Source: VAZQ01 sp963763365
Lineage (GTDB): Bacteria; Pseudomonadota; Alphaproteobacteria; Rhizobiales; Xanthobacteraceae
Length of the DNA stretch: 64,000 nucleotides
Reading direction: 5' to 3'
Assembly: GCA_963763365.1 (NCBI GenBank)
Contig: CAVXOE010000013.1
Location: 6,992 to 70,991, forward strand
Shown: positions 38,736-47,291 of the stretch, in pieces
Position numbering within the stretch: the stretch's first letter is position 1
Layout of the letters: each line of letters opens with the position of its first letter
Program-made: the position numbers and the translations under genes
The notes under the pieces: model-generated
The model's database searches: none
Seen by the model: the letters and a program-made list of their open reading frames with translations, nothing else
What the model was told of the DNA's origin: nothing

Positions 38736-39386
38736 ATGTCGCTCAAGCTCTATTTCCACCCCTTATCGTCCTTCTGCCAGAAGGCGCTGGTCGCTCTGTA
38801 TGAGAACGACACGCCTTTCGAGCCCCACCTCGTCGATCTCGGCAACAAGGACTCGCGTGCGGCTTTCCTGAAGGTCTGGCCGATCGGCAAATTCCCGGTC
38901 CTGCGGGACGATGCGCGGGACCGGACCGTCCCAGAATCGAGCGTCATCATTGAATATCTCGATCTGCATTATCCAGGCATGACAAAGCTCGTTCCCACTG
39001 ATGCCGACCTTGCCGGACAGGCGCGGATGGTCGATCGTTTCTATGACCTGTATGTGCAGGTGCCGATGCAGAAGATCGTCGGCGACCGGCTGCGTCCCGT
39101 AGACAAGAAAGACCCATTCGGCGTGGATCAGGCGCGAGAACTGCTACAGACCGCGTGTGGCATTATTGACAAGGATATGGCGACGAGAACGTGGGCATTG
39201 GGCGATGCCTTTAGCATGGCCGACTGTGCCGCCGCGCCTGCGCTTTATTATGCGAACTTGGTAGCTCCTTTCGCCGAGAAGGGCCATCAGAGCGTGGCGC
39301 GCTACTTCGAACGGCTAATGAACCGACCGTCCTTCGGCCGGACGGTCAAGGAAGCTGAGCCTTATCGCAATCTCTTCCCCCAATAA
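38736..39386 (+). CDS. glutathione S-transferase family protein
   Basis: A 216-residue GST: thioredoxin-like N-terminal domain (KLYFHPLSSFCQKALVALYEN, then WPIGKFPVLRDD and PESSVIIEYLD, the last binding the glutathione glutamyl group) and an all-helical C-terminal domain (FSMADCAAAPALYYAN). The first-helix Ser-Ser/Cys would serve as catalytic residue, as in beta- or theta-like bacterial GSTs. Substrate unknown. It stands between the DoxX and aldolase genes on the same strand. Confidence 0.85.
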   Translation: MSLKLYFHPLSSFCQKALVALYENDTPFEPHLVDLGNKDSRAAFLKVWPIGKFPVLRDDARDRTVPESSVIIEYLDLHYPGMTKLVPTDADLAGQARMVDRFYDLYVQVPMQKIVGDRLRPVDKKDPFGVDQARELLQTACGIIDKDMATRTWALGDAFSMADCAAAPALYYANLVAPFAEKGHQSVARYFERLMNRPSFGRTVKEAEPYRNLFPQ

Positions 39387-39440
39387 GCCGCGCCCGCCAA
39401 TCTCGACCGAACATCCCGAATTGAGTAGACGTGACTTCGC

Positions 39441-40496
39441 ATGAATTTTGCCAGCGACAACGCGGCGGGCGTCGCGCCCGACATCCTGGCCGCGATCTCG
39501 CGTGCGAACGACGGCGCCGCGTTGGCCTATGGCCGCGACGACTGGACCAGGCGGGTCGAGCAGCGTTTTGCCGAGCTCTTCGAGCACGAAGTCGCGGTGT
39601 TTCTGGTGGCGACCGGAACGGCGGCCAACGCGCTGGCGCTGGCGCATCTGACGCCGCCCTGGGGCGCCGTCCTGTGTCATGCCGAGGCGCATATCGCGAC
39701 CGACGAATGCGGCGCGCCGGAGTTCTACGGCGGCGGCATCAAGCTCATCGGCCTGCCCGGTCAGGCGGGAAAGATCGCGCCGGAGACGCTCAAGGATGCG
39801 CTCGATCACGGGCAGTGGGGCGGTCCGCATCACGTCAGCCCCGCCGTGCTGTCGCTGTCGCAAACCACCGAGGCGGGAACGATCTATCGCGTCGATGAAA
39901 TCGTCGCGCTCGCCGACGTCGCGCATGCCCGCGGGATGTCGGTGCACGTCGACGGTGCGCGGTTCGCGGGCGCGCTTGCGCGAATGAACGCGTCGCCCGC
40001 GGACGCGACCTGGCGCGCCGGTGTGGACGTGCTTTCCTTCGGCGCCACCAAGGGCGGCGCGCTGGCCGCCGAGGCGGTGGTTTTCTTCGATCCCGCGCGT
40101 GGCGCCGGCATGTCGGAGCGCCGCAAGCGTGGCGGCCACCTTGTGTCGAAGCACCGCTTCATCGCCGCGCAATTCGAGGCCTACTTGGCAGATGGCCGCT
40201 GGCTCGCGCTTGCGCGGCAGGCCAACGCGATGGCCGACCGGCTGGCTGAAAGCCTCAGCGCCGCCGGCAGGGCGCCGGTCTGGCCGGTCGAGGCCAACGA
40301 GGTGTTCGTCATCCTGCCGAAAGCGGCTGACGCGCGGCTCAAGGCTGCAGGCGCGAACTATTACGAATGGACGACCGATGGCCTGCCGCCGGGGAGGGCG
40401 GTCGGGCCGGACGAGGTTCTGGTGCGGCTGGTGACGTCGTTTGCCACAATTCCCGAGGACATCGAGCGGTTTATTTCGGTCGCACGTCCCGCGTGA
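39441..40496 (+). CDS. low-specificity L-threonine aldolase family protein
   Basis: A 351-residue PLP enzyme that splits threonine or allo-threonine to glycine and acetaldehyde, or acts on other beta-hydroxy amino acids. The PLP lysine is K204 in LSFGATKGG. MSVHVDGARF supplies the PLP-contacting Asp, and ATGTAANALAL the phosphate-binding start. The N-terminus (NFASDNAAGVAPDIL) fits the family. Confidence 0.88.
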   Translation: MNFASDNAAGVAPDILAAISRANDGAALAYGRDDWTRRVEQRFAELFEHEVAVFLVATGTAANALALAHLTPPWGAVLCHAEAHIATDECGAPEFYGGGIKLIGLPGQAGKIAPETLKDALDHGQWGGPHHVSPAVLSLSQTTEAGTIYRVDEIVALADVAHARGMSVHVDGARFAGALARMNASPADATWRAGVDVLSFGATKGGALAAEAVVFFDPARGAGMSERRKRGGHLVSKHRFIAAQFEAYLADGRWLALARQANAMADRLAESLSAAGRAPVWPVEANEVFVILPKAADARLKAAGANYYEWTTDGLPPGRAVGPDEVLVRLVTSFATIPEDIERFISVARPA

Positions 40497-40617
40497 TGCC
40501 ACGCGGCGGACAAAGCCCTGCCCTATTCCCGGCTATCGTTAACAAATGGTGCATCCGCACGAATCCGGTGCGGATTGCATGGCACTGACTCTGATCGGGG
40601 ATTGAAGGAGTCGTGAC

Positions 40618-41277
40618 GTGAACCAGAAAATCGCGATTTTTGCCGGTCTATTGGCCGTTGGCCTCGCGGGCTCCGCGCCGGCCGTGGCTCAGGTGCTTCC
40701 GTATCCTGCCGCTAACGGGCTGCCGCCTTACGAAGTCGTCGCCCTGGTACGCTCGGCCGGCCTCGAGCCGGTCAGCCGCCCGGTGCGTCACGGTCCGGCC
40801 TACGTGCTGCAGGCCGTCAACAAAGGTGGGAAAGAAGTCCGCGTCGTGGTCGATGCCCGCACGGCCCGCATCGTGCGGGTGGTGAACCTCGGACCGGCGC
40901 GCACCGCGGCTGCGCCGGACGTGCCGGCGTTGCCGCCGCCCTATTCGCGCCCGCCCGCCGGAATCGCGGCGGCGGACGGCTACGGACCGAACTCGCGGAC
41001 CGCCGGTTTAGAACCGGAAATCGACCCGGCGGCGCCTTACGGTCCGATCGCCGGAAACGGTGCGCTGCCGGTTGCGCCGGGCCGGGCGCCCGAAGCCAAC
41101 GCAGCACCGGCCCGCACCGGTACACCAATCCCGCGGCCGCGGCCCAAGCTGGCGGCGGCCGAACCAATCGCCGCGCCGGCACCTGCGAGTTCGTCATCTG
41201 TGCCCGTGTCCGTCCCCGGCAAGCCCGCGGCTCCGTCGGCCGTCGCGCCGGAACCGGTCTACGAAGAGCACGAATAG
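40618..41277 (+). CDS. secreted proline/alanine-rich protein with PepSY-like start
   Basis: A 219-residue exported protein from a GTG start with GAAGGAG upstream. Signal peptide IFAGLLAVGLAGSAPAVA is followed by a short domain (YEVVALVRSAGLEPVS...VVVDARTARIVRVV) that resembles a PepSY/DUF-type periplasmic module. The remaining 120 residues are low-complexity Pro/Ala. Probably an envelope protein. No specific function can be given. Confidence 0.6.
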   Translation: MNQKIAIFAGLLAVGLAGSAPAVAQVLPYPAANGLPPYEVVALVRSAGLEPVSRPVRHGPAYVLQAVNKGGKEVRVVVDARTARIVRVVNLGPARTAAAPDVPALPPPYSRPPAGIAAADGYGPNSRTAGLEPEIDPAAPYGPIAGNGALPVAPGRAPEANAAPARTGTPIPRPRPKLAAAEPIAAPAPASSSSVPVSVPGKPAAPSAVAPEPVYEEHE

Positions 41278-41325
41278 CCGCGACACTGCTGCCCGCGCGA
41301 TTGCGCAGCAATACGCACAAATGAA

Positions 41326-41348
41326 AGCGCCCCGGAATCCGGGGCGCT
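41326..41348 (-). terminator. hairpin terminator after hsp20
   Basis: A 10-base stem (AGCGCCCCGG at 41326-41335 with CC and GGGGCGCT at 41339-41348) has a 3-base loop. Read leftward it is followed by TTTCATTT, giving a fair intrinsic terminator for the leftward Hsp20 gene. It may also stop rightward transcripts from the neighbouring gene. Confidence 0.65.
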
Positions 41349-41405
41349 CCCTCCAGTCGATTGGCTGACGTGAGCCCGTCAGACCGCGCTTGTTACGCAG
41401 CCTTG

Positions 41406-41864
41406 TTACGCGGCCTTGGCCTCGACCACCCTGGGCTTGCCGTTGCCGCCGATGGCGATCTGGCGCGGCTTCTTGGCCTCGGGGATTTCGCGCACGAGGT
41501 CGACGTGCAGGAGACCGTTCTCCAGCGACGCACCCTTGACCTGGACGAAGTCGGCGAGCTGGAACACGCGCTCGAACGCGCGCGCCGCGATGCCCTGATA
41601 GAGCGTCTCGCCCTTCTGTTCGTCGGTCTTGGTCTGCTTGTCGCCGCGGATGGTCAGGGTGTTTTCCTTGACCTCGATGCTGAGCTCGGGCTCGGCGAAG
41701 CCCGCGACCGCTACGCTGATGCGGTAGTCGTTGTCGCCGGTCCGCTCGATGTTGTAGGGCGGATAACCGGGGGTGCCGTTGTCACCGAGTTGATCGAAGA
41801 GGGAAAACATCCGGTCGAAGCCGACGGTCGAACGGTAGAGGGGAGCAAGATCGAAAGTTCGCAT
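41406..41864 (-). CDS. Hsp20/IbpA-family small heat shock protein
   Basis: A 152-residue alpha-crystallin-type chaperone that holds unfolding proteins during heat stress. The N-terminus RTFDLAPLYRSTVGFDRMF, the core (YRISVAVAGF, LTIRGDKQT, LYQGIAARAFERVFQLADFV) and GLLHVDLVREIPE are typical of rhizobial class A (IbpA-like) proteins. ATG 41864 has AAGGAGG directly upstream; a longer frame to 41906 is rejected. The leader folds as a ROSE thermometer, so expression should be heat-controlled at translation. Confidence 0.93.
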   Translation of the reverse strand: MRTFDLAPLYRSTVGFDRMFSLFDQLGDNGTPGYPPYNIERTGDNDYRISVAVAGFAEPELSIEVKENTLTIRGDKQTKTDEQKGETLYQGIAARAFERVFQLADFVQVKGASLENGLLHVDLVREIPEAKKPRQIAIGGNGKPRVVEAKAA

Positions 41865-41966
41865 GGCATATCCTCCTTGAGCGACATGCAAAAGGTCCAC
41901 CCACATGGGTCGGACCGGGAATGCGCATCCCGAATGGGCCTGCGCACCCCTCCATTTAGGGAGGGG
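41865..41966 (-). promoter_or_regulatory. ROSE-type RNA thermometer in the hsp20 leader
   Basis: Read on the minus strand, the ribosome-binding site is buried in GCATGTCGCT-CAA-GGAGGATATGC (41866-41889). The strand TCGCT pairs with AGGA leaving one unpaired G, the hallmark of ROSE elements of rhizobial heat-shock genes. Upstream are further hairpins: GGTCC/GGACC with ACCC/GGGT (41894-41916), GGGA/TCCC (41917-41931) and CCCCTCC/GGAGGGG (41947-41966). Melting of the last hairpin on heating would expose the AGGAGG for translation. Confidence 0.82.
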
Positions 41967-42041
41967 CCTGCCGGCCGCAAGAGGGGCTTAGAGGGACGCG
42001 ATGCGCGGGCCGTTAGGTGTGTCGGCGAGGCAGCGGTGGTC

Positions 42042-42201
42042 GGCTCCCTCCCCCCGCGTAGCGGTGGGGAGGGTCGGCGAGCGCAGCGAGCCGGGGTGGG
42101 GGGAACAGGCGACGGTCACCGCATGCCCACCCCCAACCCCTCCCCACCGCCATAGCGCGTCGAAGACGCGCGTAAACGCGCTTATGGCCGGGGGGAGGGG
42201 A
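42042..42201. repeat. dispersed GC-rich nested inverted repeat
   Basis: GCGGTGGGGAGGG (42061-42073) pairs with CCCTCCCCACCGC (42138-42150). An outer CCCTCCCCCC arm (about 42045-42055) faces GGGGGGAGGG (about 42189-42198), and GCGCGTC-GAA-GACGCGC (42155-42171) is a tight hairpin between them. It lies between hsp20 and the lysophospholipase-like gene and resembles the block near 14620-14755. Such elements are common in this bacterial group. Confidence 0.55.
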
Positions 42202-42292
42202 GTCGCAACATCAGCGCCCAGGATGCCCCGTGCATTGAGCCACCGGCCCGCCCTGCTATAAGGCGCAAACCCGCCCCCATCGGCCCTCCCGC

Positions 42293-43240
42293 ATGAGCCT
42301 CGTCGACATCCCCGCCAATCCGGTGCCCGAAGGCGCGATCTCGGGCACGATCAAGACCCGCGACGGGGTCGAGATCCGCTATGCGCGCTGGCTGCCGCCG
42401 CCTGGCCGCAAGGGCACGGTGTGCATCTTCCAGGGCCGCGCCGAGTTCATCGAGAAATATTTCGAGACCGTGCGCGACCTGCGCGAGCGCGGCTTTGCAG
42501 TCGCCACGATCGACTGGCGCGGGCAGGGCTGGTCGGAGCGGGCGCTGCGCAATTCGCGCAAGGGCTACGTCCGGCGCTTCTCCGACTACCAGATCGATCT
42601 CGAGACCTTCGTCAACGACGTCGTGCTGCCGGACTGTCCGCCGCCGCATTTCGCGCTGGCGCATTCGATGGGCGCGACCGTGCTGCTGCGTGCGGCCTAT
42701 CACGGGCTGCGCTGGTTCGACCGCATGGTGCTGCTCGCTCCGATGATCGGGCTCCCCGGCGGGCGCGGCTCGCGCACGACACGCACCGTGGTGCGGACCA
42801 TGCGCTACCTCGGACTGGGCTCGCAGTACGTTCCCGGCGGCGATGCCTCGGTGATGATGCAGCGGCCGTTCGTCGGTAATCTCCTCACCTCCGATCCGGT
42901 GCGCTATGCCCGCAACGTGGCGGTGCTCGAAGCGGAACCCGCGCTCGCCATCGGCTGGCCGACGGTGGCGTGGACCGACGCGGCTTTCCGCGTGATGAGC
43001 GAGATTGCGCAGCCGAGCTATCCCGGGCGCATCCGCCAGCCGATCCTGATCATCGCGGCCGGCTACGACCAGATCGTCTCGACGCCCGCGATCGACGAAT
43101 TCTCCGTGCGGCTGCGCGCCGGCTCGCATCTCATCGTGCCGGGCGCCCGCCACGAATTGCTGATGGAGCAGGACCGCTTCCGCGGCCAGGTGCTGGCGGC
43201 GTTCGACGCGTTCGTCCCGGGCTCGTCGTCGTTCGGGTGA
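42293..43240 (+). CDS. alpha/beta hydrolase, lysophospholipase L2 (PldB)-like
   Basis: A 315-residue alpha/beta hydrolase of the serine aminopeptidase S33 / PldB group. ATIDWRGQGWSER is the oxyanion-side loop, FALAHSMGA contains the nucleophile in AHSMG, ILIIAAGYDQIVS gives the acid and VPGARHELLME the His. Likely acts on lysophospholipids or other esters. No signal peptide. Confidence 0.8.
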   Translation: MSLVDIPANPVPEGAISGTIKTRDGVEIRYARWLPPPGRKGTVCIFQGRAEFIEKYFETVRDLRERGFAVATIDWRGQGWSERALRNSRKGYVRRFSDYQIDLETFVNDVVLPDCPPPHFALAHSMGATVLLRAAYHGLRWFDRMVLLAPMIGLPGGRGSRTTRTVVRTMRYLGLGSQYVPGGDASVMMQRPFVGNLLTSDPVRYARNVAVLEAEPALAIGWPTVAWTDAAFRVMSEIAQPSYPGRIRQPILIIAAGYDQIVSTPAIDEFSVRLRAGSHLIVPGARHELLMEQDRFRGQVLAAFDAFVPGSSSFG

Positions 43241-43309
43241 TGGCCAGGCCGTAGGGTGGGCAAAGGCGCGGAATGCGCCGTGCCCACGCAGCAAGTTGGG
43301 GATGAAAGC

Positions 43310-43597
43310 ATGCCTCCCGTTGCGCATCCTGGCCGGTTTCTGAAGCGCGAGCTTGCAGCGCGCAAGCTCAGCGCAAACCGCCTGTCGCTGGATCTCGGCG
43401 TGCCCTCCGGGCGCATCACCGACATCCTCAACGGCCGCCGCGCGATCACCGCGGACACCGCGGTGCGGCTCGGCCGCTATTTCGGCAACCGCGCACAGTT
43501 CTGGCTCGATCTGCAGAGTCAGTACGACATTGCGACCGTCGAGCGCGCGCGGGGCGCCGAGATCGCGAAACGCGTACGTCCGGCGGATGCTGCGTGA
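43310..43597 (+). CDS. HigA-family antitoxin / XRE DNA-binding protein
   Basis: A 95-residue protein of the HigA type: HPGRFLKRELAARKLSANRL, then the helix-turn-helix recognition part (GVPSGRITDILNGRRAITAD) and RYFGNRAQFWLDLQSQYD, a strong HigA signature. ATG 43310 follows GGGGATGAAAGC. No HigB toxin gene is seen directly before it, as the upstream gene is the PldB-like hydrolase. It is either an orphan or has lost its partner. Confidence 0.8.
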   Translation: MPPVAHPGRFLKRELAARKLSANRLSLDLGVPSGRITDILNGRRAITADTAVRLGRYFGNRAQFWLDLQSQYDIATVERARGAEIAKRVRPADAA

Positions 43598-43733
43598 CGC
43601 GGGCGTAGGCGAGCGAGCAACTCAACGCCGGCTGTCGGGAAATCAGGCATCGTAGCAGCGATTGTAGGTAGCGCCGTCGTGTGAAATCATCACAACTCAA
43701 GAGCCAGGAAAGCGCCGAATTCGGGAGAGCGCC

Positions 43734-44960
43734 ATGCATACAAGCCTTCATCCAACCGTCCGAACTGTTGGGGGCATCGTCAGCACAGTCTTTGCACTAG
43801 CTGTCTTCGCCGCTATTCCCGCGCTCGCGCAGATCGCGCCGGCGCGCACCATCGATGAACTCAAGGCCGAGACGCAGGCGCGCGCGGACCGCAACGGCTA
43901 TCCGCTCACCGGCCTGAAGCCCGCCGACGTGCGCGAGGCGCTCGCGCGCATCACGAGCCTCGACCGTGACGAATGGGCGGCGGCGTGGGGAACGGTGGCT
44001 GAGCGCTACGCCACCGCCGCCATGGCGGCGGAAACCGGCGGCAAGATCAAGGAGGCGAAGGAAGAGTATCTGATGGCCTGGCGGCTCTATTCGTTCGCGC
44101 GCTGGCCGACCGAGAACTCGCCTGGCAAGCAGAAGGCCTATGCGCTCGCGCTCGCCGCCTTCCAGGGCTTCGCGCGGCACCTTGATCCGCCCGTTGAGGT
44201 CGTCCGCATTCCGTTCGAGGGCAAGGAGATCGTCGGGCTGCTGCGGTTGCCCAAAGGCGTGCGGCCGGCGCCGCTTCTGTTCTCGATCAGCGCGCTCGAC
44301 AGCCGCAAGGAAGAATACGTCGAGCGCGGCGAGATCTTTCTGGAGCGCGGCATCGCCACGCTGTCGTTCGATATGCCCGGCACCGGGCAGGCACCGATCC
44401 CCGGCGAGCCAAATGCCGAGCGAATGTTCTCCAAGGTGCTGGACTACGTCGCCACGCGGCCGGAAATCGACGCCAAGCGGGTGGTGATCCAGGGTGGAAG
44501 CTGGAGCGGGTACTACGCGGCCAAGCTCGGCATCCTGGAGAAGGACCGGCTCAAGGCGGTGGTCGTGCAGGGCGGGCCGATCCACCAGTATTTCCAGCGC
44601 GACTGGCAGATGAAGGCGCTCGGCACCCGCGAATACCTGTTCGACCTGTTCGCCGCCCGCGCGTCGGTCTACCGGGCCGCCACCTTGGACGACTTCCTCG
44701 CCTTCGGGCCGAAGATGTCGCTGAAGGAACAAGGGCTTATCGGCAAGCCGTCGGCCCCGATGCTGCTCGTCAACGGCGACCACGACACCCAGGTGCCGAT
44801 CGCCGACCTCGACATCCTGCTGCACGCCGGGTCGCCCAAGGAGGCCTGGGTCAATCCCGGTGGCGGCCACATGGGGCGCTCCGCCGAGTGGCCGGACGTG
44901 AAGATCTTCCGGCAGGTGGTGGTGCCCTGGATCGCCCGCCAATTGGGCAGCGGCGAATAG
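43734..44960 (+). CDS. secreted alpha/beta hydrolase (FrsA / DHPON hydrolase-like)
   Basis: A 408-residue hydrolase with a signal peptide (IVSTVFALAVFAAIPALA), a helical cap-like N-terminal domain and an alpha/beta core. The nucleophile is in IQGGSWSGYY (G-x-S-x-G), the acid in LVNGDHDTQVP and the His in GGGHMGRSAE. The cap plus core arrangement resembles FrsA and 2,6-dihydroxypseudooxynicotine hydrolase, some of which cleave C-C bonds. Substrate unknown; location is periplasmic. Confidence 0.7.
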   Translation: MHTSLHPTVRTVGGIVSTVFALAVFAAIPALAQIAPARTIDELKAETQARADRNGYPLTGLKPADVREALARITSLDRDEWAAAWGTVAERYATAAMAAETGGKIKEAKEEYLMAWRLYSFARWPTENSPGKQKAYALALAAFQGFARHLDPPVEVVRIPFEGKEIVGLLRLPKGVRPAPLLFSISALDSRKEEYVERGEIFLERGIATLSFDMPGTGQAPIPGEPNAERMFSKVLDYVATRPEIDAKRVVIQGGSWSGYYAAKLGILEKDRLKAVVVQGGPIHQYFQRDWQMKALGTREYLFDLFAARASVYRAATLDDFLAFGPKMSLKEQGLIGKPSAPMLLVNGDHDTQVPIADLDILLHAGSPKEAWVNPGGGHMGRSAEWPDVKIFRQVVVPWIARQLGSGE

Positions 44961-45105
44961 CTTCCAGGTGGACTCTTCGGCCTGATTCTGCTACATGCCG
45001 CGGCCAATGGAGCCCGCTCGATGGCGCTCGATGGCGCGTCGGCGGGCTCCCGCACATTCATGCATTCGAACACGCAGATCGAATTGAGATAGAGAGGTAC
45101 GTCGC

Positions 45106-45390
45106 TTGCAAGTTCTCGTCCGGGACAACAACGTCGACCAGGCCCTCAAGGCGCTGAAGAAGAAGATGCAGCGCGAGGGGATTTTCCGCGAGATGAAACT
45201 GCGCGGACATTACGAGAAGCCCTCCGAGAAAAGGGCACGCGAGAAGGCCGAGGCGATCCGCCGGGCGCGCAAGCTTGCCCGCAAGCGCATGCAGCGCGAA
45301 GGCCTCTTGCCGATGAAGCCGAAGGTCGTCCCGGGAGCTGGCCCCGGCGGCGCCGGGCGGCCGCCGCGGGCGCCCCGTCCGTCCTTCTGA
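45106..45390 (+). CDS. rpsU: 30S ribosomal protein S21
   Basis: A 94-residue basic protein with the S21 core (VLVRDNNVDQALKALKKKM, REGIFREMKLRGHYEKPSEK) and an extended Ala/Pro/Gly tail as seen in alphaproteobacteria. The start is a TTG at 45106, supported by AGAGAGG upstream and by the family N-terminus. A strong intrinsic terminator follows at 45441-45473. Confidence 0.95.
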   Translation: MQVLVRDNNVDQALKALKKKMQREGIFREMKLRGHYEKPSEKRAREKAEAIRRARKLARKRMQREGLLPMKPKVVPGAGPGGAGRPPRAPRPSF

Positions 45391-45440
45391 TTGATTTGAT
45401 CTGCCCGCCGGGGTCCGGCGCGGCGTCTGACCTGATCCCG

Positions 45441-45473
45441 GCGCGGACCCGCAAGGTCCGCGCTTTGTTTTTT
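45441..45473 (+). terminator. intrinsic terminator after rpsU
   Basis: A perfect 9-base stem GCGCGGACC (45441-45449) / GGTCCGCGC (45455-45463) with loop CGCAA is followed by TTTGTTTTTT. It is the clearest intrinsic terminator in the window. Confidence 0.92.
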
Positions 45474-45502
45474 GCCCAGACGGGCGGTATTCTTCGCCCG
45501 TC

Positions 45503-46399
45503 ATGCGTGCGTTCGGTCAGTTGCGTGTTGGGTCCAGGCTGCAGGCGCGGTTCGCTCATCGTGCGACGAGCGTCGCCGCGCTGGGCCTGCTGCTTGCGGG
45601 CTGCGCCAGCGCGGCGCTGACCCCGCCCGATGCGTCGCAGACCGAGGAAGCGTTCTTCGCCACCTCGCCCGCCAACATCGCCTCGCTCACTGACGTGGTG
45701 TTGCGCAACCCGGACGATCCGCAGGCTTATAACGTCCGTGGCGCGGTGTTCGGGCAGGCCAACAGGCAAACGGAGGCGCTGGCCGATTTCAACAAGGCCA
45801 TCAGCCTCGATCCGAATTACGCGCAGGCCTATGCCAACCGCGGGCTGGTCTACCGTCGGACCGGCAAGCTGGATCTTGCGCTCGCCGACTACAACAAGGC
45901 GATCGCGATCGACGCCGGCTATGCGGCGGCCTATCTCGGCCGCGGTCTGGTGAACCGGCAGAAGGGCCAGTTGATCCCGGCGTTGCAGGACTTCAACAAG
46001 GCGATTTCGCTGCGTCCCGACACCGCGCAGGCCTACTACAATCGCGGGCTGCTCTATCAGGGCCAGCGCCAGCACCAGTTCGCGATCGACGATTTCTCGA
46101 CCGCGATCGGGCTGTCGCCGCAGCAGCCGGAGCCCCTGATTGCGCGCGGCTTGAGCTATCTCGCGGTCAACGATCTCAAGGCGGCGGCGAGCGACCTCGA
46201 CGACGCGGCGCTGATGGACCAGCAAAACCTCTCCGCCTGGATGAGCCGCGCGCTGGTTTACGAACGGCTGGGCAATCGTGGGAGGGCGGCCGGCTCCTAC
46301 GCGCAGGCGATGAAGATCAACAAGGACTATGCGCCCGCTAGCGAGGGCTTCGCCCGTGTCGGCGGCAAGACCGGCACGGCCTACAAGACCTTCGACTGA
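45503..46399 (+). CDS. TPR-repeat lipoprotein, NlpI-like
   Basis: A 298-residue protein with a lipobox (LGLLLAGC) and about six tetratricopeptide repeats from residue 70 on (for example AYANRGLVYRRTGKLDLALA, AYYNRGLLYQGQRQHQFAID). It is predicted to be membrane-anchored in the envelope and to act as a protein-binding scaffold, as NlpI does for peptidoglycan hydrolases. Confidence 0.8.
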   Translation: MRAFGQLRVGSRLQARFAHRATSVAALGLLLAGCASAALTPPDASQTEEAFFATSPANIASLTDVVLRNPDDPQAYNVRGAVFGQANRQTEALADFNKAISLDPNYAQAYANRGLVYRRTGKLDLALADYNKAIAIDAGYAAAYLGRGLVNRQKGQLIPALQDFNKAISLRPDTAQAYYNRGLLYQGQRQHQFAIDDFSTAIGLSPQQPEPLIARGLSYLAVNDLKAAASDLDDAALMDQQNLSAWMSRALVYERLGNRGRAAGSYAQAMKINKDYAPASEGFARVGGKTGTAYKTFD

Positions 46400-46401
46400 C
46401 A

Positions 46402-46419
46402 GCGCCGCGCTTGCGGCGC
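46402..46419 (+). terminator. short GC hairpin after TPR lipoprotein gene
   Basis: GCGCCGC-GCTT-GCGGCGC begins 3 bases after the stop codon. There is no T-run, so it may be a weak terminator or a 3'-end stabiliser. Confidence 0.4.
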
Positions 46420-46571
46420 GCCTCGAACCTTCACCGCGTTCATCGGGACACTGCGTCGCGCGGCGGGATGCACTCGTGCTCGGGAAGAAATCGCTTGCAA
46501 CGCCCGCCAGCGCTGTTCAAGGTATAAAAAAGATATAGCAATTTTATGCTAGATAAACGTTGGGAGGAGTG

Positions 46572-47291
46572 ATGGAATCATCGTCAGGCATGACCGTCAC
46601 CTTTCGGTGTCCGCCCGAACTCGAGCCCACTCTTCCGCGTCCTTTGCCGGCCGTTCTCGGCCTGCCGGATTGGTTCAAGTCGCTCCCGCAGAAGGCGTTC
46701 AACCCGGTCCTGCAGGACGATCAGATGACGGTGAAGAAGTGTCCGCCGTTCATCGACGCGATGACCACCGGCTTTCTCATGCTGCTGGTCGCCGACCTCA
46801 AGGTCGAGAACGGAGAGTTCTCCTGGGACCGCGACGTGCCCGCGGGCGAGTTGAACTGCTACGCGCGCTCACCGATCGATTTTCACGACGGCGTGCAGGT
46901 TGCCGGCACCCCGCTCCACGACGACGACCGCTTCATCATCAAGTTCAACAACTACTGGACGATCGAACTGCCCGAGGGCTATTCGCTGCTCGTCACCCAT
47001 CCGATCAACCGTCACGACCTGCCGTTCGTCACGCTGACCGGACTGGTCGACGCGGACCGCTACCGCGACAACTTCATTCATTTTCCGGCACGCTGGCGCG
47101 ATCCCGCCTTCAACGGGGTGCTGCCGGCCGGAACGCCGGTCGCGCAGTGCCTGCCGCTCAAGCGCGATCGCTGGACCGCGCAGTTCGGCACCATCACGGG
47201 CGACGCGGCGACTCGAATGCGCGTGACGACCGACGGGATCAAAAGCGAGTATGGATATTACCGGCGGAAATTCCGCGTTGCCAAACATTGA
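46572..47291 (+). CDS. hypothetical protein of about 239 residues (DUF6065-like?)
   Basis: A soluble protein without signal peptide or membrane segment. Conserved-looking pieces include PAVLGLPDWFKSLPQKAF, VKKCPPFIDAMTTGFL, GYSLLVTHPINRHDLPF and NFIHFPARW. I recall similar proteins as DUF6065, not confirmed. Its start has GGGAGGAG upstream. The last 53 bases overlap the 3' end of the convergent TPR gene, so both proteins use the same DNA there. Confidence 0.6.
   Translation: MESSSGMTVTFRCPPELEPTLPRPLPAVLGLPDWFKSLPQKAFNPVLQDDQMTVKKCPPFIDAMTTGFLMLLVADLKVENGEFSWDRDVPAGELNCYARSPIDFHDGVQVAGTPLHDDDRFIIKFNNYWTIELPEGYSLLVTHPINRHDLPFVTLTGLVDADRYRDNFIHFPARWRDPAFNGVLPAGTPVAQCLPLKRDRWTAQFGTITGDAATRMRVTTDGIKSEYGYYRRKFRVAKH

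Noticed and set aside
42042..42201. Possible CRISPR-like or tRNA-like structure
   Set aside because: The repeats are inverted rather than direct with unique spacers, and there is no cloverleaf or CCA-type end. Best read as a dispersed palindromic element.
45441..45473. Small RNA or riboswitch candidate after rpsU
   Set aside because: The structure is a simple terminator hairpin with a T-run directly downstream of rpsU; nothing further is needed to explain it.
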